Below are positions 1 through 5,644 of a DNA stretch of 10,423 nucleotides, piece after piece. The translations under genes and the position numbers were made by a program. The notes beneath the pieces were generated by a model. The model was given only the letters and a program-made list of their open reading frames with translations, did not search any database and was not told where the DNA came from. Source of the DNA: an uncultured Collinsella sp. (GTDB lineage Bacteria; Actinomycetota; Coriobacteriia; Coriobacteriales; Coriobacteriaceae); NCBI GenBank assembly GCA_902478765.1, contig CABSMN010000020.1:1-10423 (forward strand), written 5' to 3'. The first letter of the stretch is position 1. Each line of letters starts with the position of its first letter.

Positions 1-150
1 ACGCCCACCAAATGTTCGCAGCTCAGAGGCTATGTCCTCTGGGCTGTTTTGTTTTGCCACCAAGCACGCCGCCAAATAAGCCACCAAATATTGATCCAAG
101 GTCTGTACGCGATGGTCTTCGCATCCCGTAGAGGTGCCGGCAGATTGCAT
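1..150 (-). CDS. Doubtful 5' part of an unrecognised gene leaving the left edge
   Basis: Read on the minus strand from an ATG at 150, the frame stays open for 50 codons to base 1. The peptide looks protein-like, with an alternating hydrophobic stretch (about residues 16-33, LDQYLVAYLAACLV) followed by a polar helix-like part ending in ELRTFGGR. A weak AGGA lies 3 nt before the ATG. Third-position GC is only about half, well below nrdD. A second minus-strand frame is also open over about 78-250 and also looks protein-like (for example KRIQKIVLDQHVAVTIGQD), so this may be one decayed, frameshifted gene. I do not recognise the family. It conflicts with the plus-strand terminator reading of the same bases. 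Confidence 0.2.
   Translation of the reverse strand, partial: MQSAGTSTGCEDHRVQTLDQYLVAYLAACLVAKQNSPEDIASELRTFGGR
20..55 (+). terminator. Rho-independent terminator-like hairpin
   Basis: A 10-bp stem (20-29 with 36-45, one G-T wobble) closes a 6-nt loop and is followed by GTTTTGTTTT, the classic layout for transcription leaving from the left. What it would terminate lies outside the window. Bases 1-10 read ACGCCCACCA, which could be the acceptor end of a tRNA (discriminator A plus CCA), but the rest of the tRNA is not visible. Confidence 0.5.
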
Positions 151-370
151 ACGTCCTGGCCGATCGTGACCGCAACATGTTGGTCAAGCACAATCTTTTG
201 GATTCTTTTGGCGTGAGCGGCTTGGTTTTGGTAGGATTTGTCAGCGGCTTGACTAAGGGGGTTTTATAACTGCCATGCAGGTAGCCGTGTTGGTAACGTT
301 TTACCGACTTGCCAAGAACCCCTCATTTTTAATGCGTCTGCAAAATGACTAATTGCTTTGACCTGCTGAA
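151..370. other. Gene-poor upstream stretch
   Basis: I see no supported gene here. The composition is more AT-rich and less codon-biased than the flanking genes. Short open frames exist on the minus strand but lack a good start and ribosome binding site. This may be decayed sequence between the left-edge unit and the nrdD promoter. Confidence 0.5.
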
Positions 371-386
371 ACACTATATGTTGTGT
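371..386 (+). promoter_or_regulatory. NrdR box upstream of nrdD
   Basis: ACACTATATGTTGTGT closely matches the NrdR operator, known to resemble acaCwAtATaTwGtgt. NrdR is the ATP/dATP-sensing zinc-finger ATP-cone repressor of ribonucleotide reductase genes. The box ends at the first base of the candidate -35 TTGACC (387-392). A poorer match, ACAGGATATAGATGCG at 405-420, overlaps the -10. NrdR boxes usually come in pairs about three helical turns apart; here the starts differ by 34 bp and the second half of box 2 is degenerate, so box 1 is the convincing one. Confidence 0.75.
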
Positions 387-416
387 TTGACCTAAAAAAA
401 GAATACAGGATATAGA
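387..416 (+). promoter_or_regulatory. Candidate nrdD promoter (TTGACC, 18 bp, TATAGA)
   Basis: A sigma-70/HrdB-like -35 (387-392) and -10 (411-416) with an 18-bp spacer lie directly downstream of the NrdR box. The predicted start near 423 would give a leader of about 220 nt before nrdD. Repressor bound to the box would block the -35. A second TTGACC at 358-363 has no -10 at a suitable distance. Confidence 0.55.
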
Positions 417-422
417 TGCGTC

Positions 423-643
423 TTTGTCGTATGATAGATGGCGGACAGAGAACGAAGACCTTAACTGCCTCTTTTGAACGTGTCCTTGAGCCGCTTGATC
501 GGCTCCAGGGAATGTCCGCATGGAGGCTTATGGTTTATCGAGAACACAGATTGCGCGACGGCGCCGCAAGACAGGGGCAAGCCCTGCCGGGTATCGTTTG
601 GCTCTGAAGCGCGATGAGGCTACGATGCGAAAGAGGCAAGAGG
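423..643 (+). promoter_or_regulatory. Long, foldable nrdD leader
   Basis: This leader holds several self-complementary pieces. GCGGACA (441-447) pairs perfectly with TGTCCGC (513-519), enclosing a perfect 6-bp hairpin (488-493 with 500-505). A 5-bp hairpin lies at 572-576 with 582-586. GGACA (443-447) can pair instead with TGTCC at 481-485, so two folds compete for the same strand. I recognise no known riboswitch. A 63-codon frame (416-607) starts inside the -10 with no ribosome binding site, so I do not call it a gene. Confidence 0.35.
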
Positions 644-2866
644 ATGAAGATCATCAAGCGCAGCGGCACCGAGGTTGTCTTTGACATCGATAAGATTGTC
701 AATGCCATCCGCGCCGCAAACTTGGAGGTCGAGGAGAGCTCTCGTCTTACCGACCGCCAGGTGGTTTACGCGGCACAAAACGTCGCCGAGGCATGCGAGA
801 ACGCGGGCCACACCGTGTCGGTCGAGGAGATTCAGGATCTGGTCGAGGACGAGATTATGCGTCTCGACTGCTACGAGGTCGCTCGCCATTACATCATCTA
901 TCGCTATGTTCAGAGCCTGAAGCGCCAGAAGAACACGACCGACGACAAGATTCTGTCGCTGATTGAGTGCAACAACGAAGAGGTCAAGCAGGAGAACTCC
1001 AACAAGAACCCGACCGTCAATTCCGTTCAGCGTGACTACATGGCCGGCGAGATCTCCAAGGACCTGACTCAGCGTGTGTTGCTGCCCCAGGAGATTGTGG
1101 ATGCCCACAATGAGGGTCTGATTCACTTCCATGATTCGGACTACTTTGCCCAGCACATGCATAACTGCGACCTGGTGAACCTGGAGGATATGCTCCAGAA
1201 CGGTACTGTTATCTCGGGTACGCTGATTGAGAAGCCGCACAGCTTCTCGACCGCCTGCAACATCGCGACGCAGATCATCGCCCAGGTTGCTTCCTCCCAG
1301 TACGGTGGCCAGTCGATTTCGCTGACCCATCTTGCCCCGTTCGTCGAGGTGAGCCGTCAAAAGATTCGCGGCGAGGTCGCCCGCGAGCTCGAGGAGCTCG
1401 GCGTTTCCGCATCTCCCGAAAAGGTCCGCGAGGTTGTTGAGGACCGTCTGCGTGACGAGATCCGTCGCGGCGTTCAGACGATTCAGTATCAGGTCGTGAC
1501 CCTTATGACCACCAACGGCCAGGCGCCGTTCGTGACGGTCTTTATGTATCTTAACGAGGCCCGTACGCCTCAGGAGAAGCACGACCTTGCCATGATCGTG
1601 GAGGAGACGCTTCGCCAGCGCTACGAGGGCGTTAAGAACGAGGCCGGCGTTTGGATTACCCCGGCATTCCCCAAGCTTATCTATGTACTCGAGGACGATA
1701 ACGTTCACGAGGATTCCCCGTACTTCTACCTGACCCAGCTGGCTGCCAAGTGCACCGCCAAGCGCATGGTTCCCGACTACATCTCCGAGAAGAAGATGCG
1801 CGAGCTCAAGCTGTCGAAGGGCGAGACCGCGGGCAACGGCGACTGCTATACCTGCATGGGTTGTCGCAGCTTCCTGACGCCCGACCGCTCCGGTAACGGA
1901 TTTAACAATGTGGCCAACGCGCTGAACTATGACCCAAACAAGCCCAAGTACTACGGTCGCTTTAACCAGGGCGTTGTGACCATCAACCTGCCCGATGTCG
2001 CGCTGAGCTCGCATCAGGACATGGATAAGTTCTGGAAGATCTTCGACGAGCGCCTTGAGCTGTGCCACCGCGCCCTGCTGTGCCGTCATGAGCGTCTGAT
2101 GGGTACGCTTTCGGATGCCGCACCGATTCTTTGGCAGTACGGTGCCCTCGCCCGCCTGAAGAAGGGCGAGACGATCGACAAGCTGCTCGTGGGCGGTTAC
2201 TCCACCATTAGTCTGGGTTATGCCGGCCTGTATGAGTGCGTCAAGTACATGACGGGCCACAGCCACACCGAGAAGGAGGGCACGCCCTTTGCCATGGCCG
2301 TCATGCAGCGCATGAACGACAAGTGCGCGGAGTGGAAGGCCGAAAGCGATATTGACTTCTCGCTGTACGGTACCCCGCTTGAGTCGACGACCTACAAGTT
2401 CGCCAAGTGCCTGCAGCGTCGTTTTGGCATTATCCCGGGCGTGACGGACAAGGGCTACATCACCAACAGCTACCACGTCCACGTGTCCGAGGAGATCGAC
2501 GCATTCGACAAACTCAAGTTTGAGGGCATGTTCCAGCAGCTTTCGCCGGGCGGTGCCATCTCCTACGTCGAGGTTCCCAACATGCAGGACAACCTCAAGG
2601 CTGTCATTCGCGTGATGCAGTACATCTACGACAACATCATGTACGCCGAGCTCAACACCAAGAGCGACTACTGCCAGGTGTGCGGCTACGACGGTGAGAT
2701 CAAGATTGTCGAGGATGACGGCAAGCTGGTGTGGGAGTGCCCCAACTGCGGCAACCGCGATCAGGAGAAGATGAACGTCGCCCGTCGTACGTGCGGCTAC
2801 ATCGGTACCCAATTCTGGAACCAGGGTCGAACCGAGGAGATCCGCGACCGCGTGCTGCATCTCTAA
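644..2866 (+). CDS. nrdD: Anaerobic (class III) ribonucleoside-triphosphate reductase
   Basis: Reduces ribonucleoside triphosphates to deoxyribonucleotides in the cytoplasm without oxygen, using a glycyl radical made by NrdG. The 740-residue protein has an N-terminal ATP-cone (about 1-90, allosteric dATP/ATP binding), then the ten-stranded glycyl-radical barrel, with the cysteine-rich GDCYTCMGC segment near residue 410. The C-terminal zinc site is C677/C680 and C699/C702. The radical loop RRTCGY puts the radical on G718, and the end (WNQGRTEEIRDRVLHL) is typical of the family. I chose the ATG at 644 because AAGAGG lies 7 nt upstream and MKIIKRSG is the usual family start; an in-frame ATG at 614 would add ten residues without a good site. 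The gene lies behind the NrdR box. Its last 33 bases form part of the large inverted repeat. Confidence 0.97.
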   Translation: MKIIKRSGTEVVFDIDKIVNAIRAANLEVEESSRLTDRQVVYAAQNVAEACENAGHTVSVEEIQDLVEDEIMRLDCYEVARHYIIYRYVQSLKRQKNTTDDKILSLIECNNEEVKQENSNKNPTVNSVQRDYMAGEISKDLTQRVLLPQEIVDAHNEGLIHFHDSDYFAQHMHNCDLVNLEDMLQNGTVISGTLIEKPHSFSTACNIATQIIAQVASSQYGGQSISLTHLAPFVEVSRQKIRGEVARELEELGVSASPEKVREVVEDRLRDEIRRGVQTIQYQVVTLMTTNGQAPFVTVFMYLNEARTPQEKHDLAMIVEETLRQRYEGVKNEAGVWITPAFPKLIYVLEDDNVHEDSPYFYLTQLAAKCTAKRMVPDYISEKKMRELKLSKGETAGNGDCYTCMGCRSFLTPDRSGNGFNNVANALNYDPNKPKYYGRFNQGVVTINLPDVALSSHQDMDKFWKIFDERLELCHRALLCRHERLMGTLSDAAPILWQYGALARLKKGETIDKLLVGGYSTISLGYAGLYECVKYMTGHSHTEKEGTPFAMAVMQRMNDKCAEWKAESDIDFSLYGTPLESTTYKFAKCLQRRFGIIPGVTDKGYITNSYHVHVSEEIDAFDKLKFEGMFQQLSPGGAISYVEVPNMQDNLKAVIRVMQYIYDNIMYAELNTKSDYCQVCGYDGEIKIVEDDGKLVWECPNCGNRDQEKMNVARRTCGYIGTQFWNQGRTEEIRDRVLHL

Positions 2867-3061
2867 TACCGCTCCGGGGCTGAGCCGGGAGGGCCGCTTG
2901 GGCATTTGCTCGCTATTTCGGACAGTCCTGCGCAAGACGAAGGCCGCATTAAGTGGCCTTCTTTGCGTGCGGAACTCATATCGAGCAAATGCCCAAGCGG
3001 CCCTCTCGGCTCAGCCAAGTTGACGTAGCTGAGATGCGGCATGCGGTCTGCTCACTCCTCG
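2833..3061. repeat. Large inverted repeat containing the nrdD 3' end
   Basis: Left arm 2833-2916 and right arm 2978-3061 are inverted copies, aligned without gaps over 84 bases. By hand count the inner 39 bases match at 37 positions, and the outer 45 at about 28. The outer part includes the last codons of nrdD: in the right arm, read on the minus strand, GACCGCATGCCGCATCTC mirrors GACCGCGTGCTGCATCTC of nrdD, and GAGGAG is matched too. A smaller hairpin fills the centre (2939-2961). The likely origin is inverted duplication of the nrdD 3' end and its downstream DNA, with the inner arms kept similar by selection or gene conversion. A short plus-strand open frame at 2953-3141 is explained by this duplication and is not called. 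Confidence 0.85.
2939..2966 (+). terminator. Candidate nrdD terminator at the centre of the inverted repeat
   Basis: GAAGGCCGC (2939-2947) pairs with GTGGCCTTC (2953-2961), a 9-bp stem with one G-T pair and a 5-nt loop, followed by TTTGCG. The U tract is short, but the stem is strong and lies inside the much longer outer arms, so the nrdD transcript would end in an extended hairpin. Confidence 0.5.
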
Positions 3062-3113
3062 AAGTTCTTAGCGGAGATAATTCGAGCTGCAGCTGCGATT
3101 TACTTGCGATGGC

Positions 3114-3137
3114 GGTTGAGCCGCAACCCAGTTTTTA
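3114..3137 (+). terminator. Weak second terminator-like hairpin
   Basis: GGTTG (3114-3118) pairs with CAACC (3124-3128) around a 5-nt loop, followed after three bases by TTTTTATT. The stem is only 5 bp, so this is a weak call. It would be a back-up stop between nrdD and the region that precedes nrdG. Confidence 0.3.
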
Positions 3138-3158
3138 TTAGATCTCGAACCCTATACT
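3130..3158 (+). promoter_or_regulatory. Possible nrdG promoter
   Basis: TATACT (3153-3158) is a good -10 match, but the hexamer 17 bp upstream (AGTTTT region) is a poor -35. It is offered because terminator-like structures separate nrdG from nrdD and because a structured leader follows. No NrdR box is visible here. Confidence 0.25.
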
Positions 3159-3195
3159 CGATGTTCGCTTCGTTCATTGAGTTACCCTTTGCATG

Positions 3196-3277
3196 AGGCC
3201 GGGACATATCGTCCCGCCCGCAGTTTCGCAGGCCGCAGGCCGAGAATGTTTGAGGACGGGATGATATGTCCCGGCCT
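3196..3277. repeat. 82-bp palindromic element in front of nrdG
   Basis: Arms 3196-3218 and 3255-3277 are inverted copies over 23 bases with 2 mismatches, one of which can form a G-T pair. The outer 15 bases (AGGCCGGGACATATC) are perfect. The loop holds a tandem GCAGGCC pair (3229-3242). An 8-bp direct repeat, GAGTTACC, lies just outside (3179-3186 and 3285-3292). Palindrome plus flanking direct repeat resembles a REP- or MITE-like unit, though the repeats do not abut the arms. I found no second copy in this window. Confidence 0.7.
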
Positions 3278-3284
3278 CCCGGGA
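3269..3284 (+). promoter_or_regulatory. Hairpin that can hide the nrdG ribosome binding site
   Basis: TCCCGG (3269-3274) pairs with CCGGGA (3279-3284), covering most of the GGGAG site (3281-3285) for nrdG. The same left strand is part of the right arm of the larger palindrome, so the two folds exclude each other. When the large hairpin forms, the ribosome binding site is free; when it is opened, the small one could mask it. This is an inference from pairing only. Confidence 0.35.
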
Positions 3285-3293
3285 GAGTTACCT

Positions 3294-3875
3294 ATGAATT
3301 ACGCGAACATTAAGTATTTCGACATTGCTGATGGGGAAGGCGTTCGTACTTCTCTGTTTGTGAGCGGGTGCCGTCGTGGGTGCAAGAACTGCTTTAACTC
3401 TGTCGCGTGGGACTTTGCTGCGGGTGAGCCGTTCGACCGTGCCGTCGAGGACAAGATTATCGAGAGTCTCGACCATCCCTTTATTGATGGCCTGACGATT
3501 CTGGGCGGCGAGCCTATGGAGCCCGAGAATCAGGTGGGGCTTGTTGACTTTATCGAACGCGTGCGTGCGGCCTATCCCGCGGGGTCGGGCAAGACCATTT
3601 GGTGCTTTACCGGCGACGTGCTCGAGGAGCTTATGCCGGGTGGCCGTCATCATACCGAGGTGACGAACCGTATCCTTGCCTGCCTCGATATGTTGGTGGA
3701 TGGCCCGTTTGTTCAGGATTTGTACGATATCTCATTGCGTTTTAGGGGCTCGAGCAATCAGCGCGTGATTGATATGAACGCCACGCGCGCCCGTGCTGTG
3801 CGCGAGGGCGTTGCGCTTTGCGACGCTGTGGAGCTTTGGCGGGACGATCCAGTCTATTCGACCCATACTATGTAG
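3294..3875 (+). CDS. nrdG: Anaerobic ribonucleotide reductase activating enzyme (radical SAM)
   Basis: Cleaves S-adenosylmethionine with a [4Fe-4S] cluster and abstracts hydrogen from the NrdD glycine to create its radical. The cluster motif CRRGCKNC gives C26, C30 and C33 in the CxxxCxxC spacing of the family, and GGEP at 71-74 is the usual SAM-contact motif. The protein is 193 residues, somewhat longer than the E. coli enzyme. The ATG at 3294 has GGGAG 8 nt upstream and begins MNYANIKYFD, as expected. An in-frame open stretch from 3177 translates the palindromic element and is not believed. The partner nrdD lies upstream, but a 427-bp structured gap separates them, so the two may not be made in equal amounts. 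Confidence 0.95.
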   Translation: MNYANIKYFDIADGEGVRTSLFVSGCRRGCKNCFNSVAWDFAAGEPFDRAVEDKIIESLDHPFIDGLTILGGEPMEPENQVGLVDFIERVRAAYPAGSGKTIWCFTGDVLEELMPGGRHHTEVTNRILACLDMLVDGPFVQDLYDISLRFRGSSNQRVIDMNATRARAVREGVALCDAVELWRDDPVYSTHTM

Positions 3876-3941
3876 CTTGTGGCCGATGCCAAAGGGCGTG
3901 GTACCATAGCGCGAACGCAAAATCGGAAAAGTGAGGCCCAG

Positions 3942-4499
3942 ATGGTCGATCAGGAAAAAGTCGAGGCCGCCATTAAGCTGTTGCTTGAGGGCATAGGCGA
4001 GGACCCAACTCGTGAGGGCCTGCTGGAGACCCCGGCGCGCGTTGCCCGTATGTATGGTGAGATCGCCGGCGGTATGGACCAGAGTGCCGAGGAGCACCTG
4101 TCCAAAACCTTTGCCGTCGCTTCGAACGATTTGGTTATCGAGCGCGACATCACGTTTTACTCGCTGTGCGAGCATCATCTGCTGCCGTTTTACGGCAAGG
4201 CTGCCATTGGCTATATCCCCAACGGCCGTGTCGCAGGGCTTTCTAAGCTTGCCCGCACGGTAGAGGTCTACGCCCGTCGTCTGCAGCTGCAGGAGCAGTT
4301 GTGCGCACAAGTTGCCGATGCCCTCATGGAGTATCTCGCTCCCCAGGGAGCGATTGTGCTCATGGAAGCTGAGCATATGTGCATGACCATGCGCGGCGTG
4401 CAAAAGCCCGGCACCAAGACCGTGACGCTCGCTCGCCGCGGCGTCTTTGAGACTGATCCCGCGCTCGAGGAGCGGTTCTTTAGGATGCTGGGCCGTTAG
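3942..4499 (+). CDS. folE: GTP cyclohydrolase I
   Basis: Converts GTP to 7,8-dihydroneopterin triphosphate, the first step to tetrahydrofolate. The 185-residue protein shows all zinc ligands: C76 and H79 in LCEHHLLPF and C147 in EHMCM. The segments GLSKLAR, QEQL and [13 protein letters not shown] match the family core. I chose ATG 3942, with GTGAGG 5 nt upstream; a GTG at 3879 would add 21 unlikely residues. It lies 66 bp behind nrdG, where TTGTGG-19 bp-TACCAT (3877-3907) is a weak possible promoter, and 1 nt before the HD-domain gene, so those two are co-transcribed. Confidence 0.96.
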   Translation: MVDQEKVEAAIKLLLEGIGEDPTREGLLETPARVARMYGEIAGGMDQSAEEHLSKTFAVASNDLVIERDITFYSLCEHHLLPFYGKAAIGYIPNGRVAGLSKLARTVEVYARRLQLQEQLCAQVADALMEYLAPQGAIVLMEAEHMCMTMRGVQKPGTKTVTLARRGVFETDPALEERFFRMLGR

Positions 4500-4500
4500 C

Positions 4501-5082
4501 ATGAGGGTCGTCAACGACTTTACATCGAAGACCGATGAGGGGACGTCGCGTCGCGGCTTTATGGCTTCGGGCTTGGCTCCCTTTGGTGCCATGCCTCGCA
4601 TTGATTACATTTGCGCCAACGGGCTGTTCCGGCGGCACCTGGGTAACATTGCACAGTTGGAATCGGGGCGCATCTTCTGCCGCCACGGTATTGATCATCT
4701 TCTCGATGTCGCTCGCATTATGTGGATCAAGAATCTTGAGGAACAGCTCAAATTTGACCGCGAGGTCATCTACGCCACGGCACTTCTTCACGATATCGGC
4801 AAAGATGAACAGTATGAATCGGGTATATCCCATGATGTTGCAAGCGAACGCGTCGCTGATGCGATTCTCGGCGGCATGCCCGATGATGTGGCGTTTGAGC
4901 CGGCCGATGCCGCAGCCATTAAGACGGCCATTCTGGGCCATCGAAAGCTGCGTGTGAACAGCCAACCGCTTGAGCGTCTGCTCTATGCAGCCGACAAAGC
5001 GTCGCGCGCCTGCTTTGCATGCCCCGCGCGCAATGCTTGCAACTGGAGCGATGATAAAAAGAACCTGTCGATTCGCGTGTAG
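4501..5082 (+). CDS. HD-domain phosphohydrolase of the folate cluster
   Basis: A 193-residue predicted metal-dependent phosphohydrolase. The HD signature is visible as H62/H66 in RHGIDHLLDVAR, H97-D98 in LLHDIGK and a late aspartate D165 in ADKASR. A C-terminal cysteine group (C171, C174, C180, ACFACPARNACNW) could bind metal; I recall it from similar HD proteins beside folate genes. The natural substrate is unknown. Because it follows folE by 1 nt, removal of phosphates from dihydroneopterin triphosphate is an attractive but unproven role. The start is uncertain: ATG 4501 fits translational coupling, but ATGs at 4561 and 4591 are in frame, and the conserved part begins near residue 33 (RIDYICANGLF). 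Confidence 0.85.
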   Translation: MRVVNDFTSKTDEGTSRRGFMASGLAPFGAMPRIDYICANGLFRRHLGNIAQLESGRIFCRHGIDHLLDVARIMWIKNLEEQLKFDREVIYATALLHDIGKDEQYESGISHDVASERVADAILGGMPDDVAFEPADAAAIKTAILGHRKLRVNSQPLERLLYAADKASRACFACPARNACNWSDDKKNLSIRV

Positions 5083-5125
5083 TTAGTTTGCGCGGTCGGG
5101 GTTCTAAACGAAGGAGACGATCGCG

Positions 5126-5611
5126 ATGAGCAATAAGAAACTGCCCGAGAATGCAACCAAGACTGAAGGTGCCGAGCTCGCCCGCCGTGGAAGGGGCGAA
5201 ATATCCACCGCAACGGCGGTACCCCACGTGAGCTATGACGATCTGCGCCATGCCGACCGCATCACCGTTGAAGGTCTTGAGGTTTTTGCTAACCACGGCG
5301 TATATCCCGAAGAGAACGCGCTGGGCCAGAAGTTCATCGTGTCCCTGGTGCTCTATGCCGACCTGCGTGCAGCGGGGGAGCACGATAACCTGGACGCCTC
5401 GATTGACTACGGCTCGGTATGCCACGATGTCGATGGCTATCTGCGCGAGCATACGTTTAAGCTCATCGAGGCTGCAGCCGAGGGTGTGGCCCAGATGCTG
5501 CTACGTCGTTATCCCTTGCTGCTTGGTGTGCGCATAAAGCTCGATAAGCCGTGGGCGCCCGTCGGTCTTCCCCTGGCAAGCTGCGGTGTCGAGATCGAGC
5601 GCGTGCGCTAA
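5126..5611 (+). CDS. folB: Dihydroneopterin aldolase with N-terminal extension
   Basis: Converts 7,8-dihydroneopterin to 6-hydroxymethyl-dihydropterin and glycolaldehyde. The catalytic core spans about 45-160. Compared from memory with S. aureus FolB, the active-site Glu, Tyr and Lys correspond to E63 (PEENALGQ), Y95 (SIDYG) and K141 (KLDKPWAP). FolB proteins are usually near 120 residues and begin just before the GLEVFANHGV segment; this one has about 44 extra polar residues. The ATG at 5126 is nonetheless well supported by AAGGAGA 8 nt upstream, so the extension is probably translated. It lies 43 bp behind the HD gene on the same strand. The genes for the next steps, folK and folP, do not follow: the next gene is on the opposite strand. 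Confidence 0.93.
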   Translation: MSNKKLPENATKTEGAELARRGRGEISTATAVPHVSYDDLRHADRITVEGLEVFANHGVYPEENALGQKFIVSLVLYADLRAAGEHDNLDASIDYGSVCHDVDGYLREHTFKLIEAAAEGVAQMLLRRYPLLLGVRIKLDKPWAPVGLPLASCGVEIERVR

Positions 5612-5644
5612 CCGACTCTAGAGCTCGTTGGCGGGCGGTTTTTT
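5610..5644 (+). terminator. Candidate folB terminator inside the convergent gene end
   Basis: AACCG (5610-5614, overlapping the folB stop) pairs with CGGTT (5636-5640). An inner CCGAC/GTTGG pairing is possible, and the run TTTTTT ends at 5644. It lies within the last codons of the minus-strand peptidase gene, since only 6 bp separate the two stop codons. Confidence 0.45.

Noticed and set aside
1..92. Repeated GCC-(A/G)CCAA pieces (near 5, 56, 69 and 80) as an attachment site or iteron array
   Set aside because: Spacing is irregular and copies are short; they are equally explained by local low-complexity sequence.
264..521. An 85-codon minus-strand frame across the nrdD promoter
   Set aside because: It would code through the NrdR box and promoter, with low-complexity, unrecognisable protein and no start signal.
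416..607. A 63-codon frame in the nrdD leader, possibly a leader peptide
   Set aside because: Its ATG overlaps the predicted -10 and precedes the transcript start; no ribosome binding site and no familiar sequence.
620..2935. A 771-codon open frame antisense to nrdD
   Set aside because: It mirrors nrdD in a GC-biased gene where the antisense phase rarely meets stops. Its composition (Val, Leu, Ala, His rich, no recognisable domain) is that of a shadow, and nrdD is certain. Its start lies in the inverted repeat.
2953..3141. A 62-codon plus-strand frame after nrdD whose start resembles the antisense frame (EQMPKRPSRLS in both)
   Set aside because: The shared peptide is the translation of the two arms of the inverted repeat, not two related proteins. 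There is no ribosome binding site.
3177..3293. N-terminal extension of NrdG
   Set aside because: It translates the palindromic element; the GGGAG site and conserved start both point to 3294.
4480..5452. Overlapping frames on the minus strand opposite the HD and folB genes
   Set aside because: No motifs or start signals; the plus-strand genes have conserved catalytic residues.
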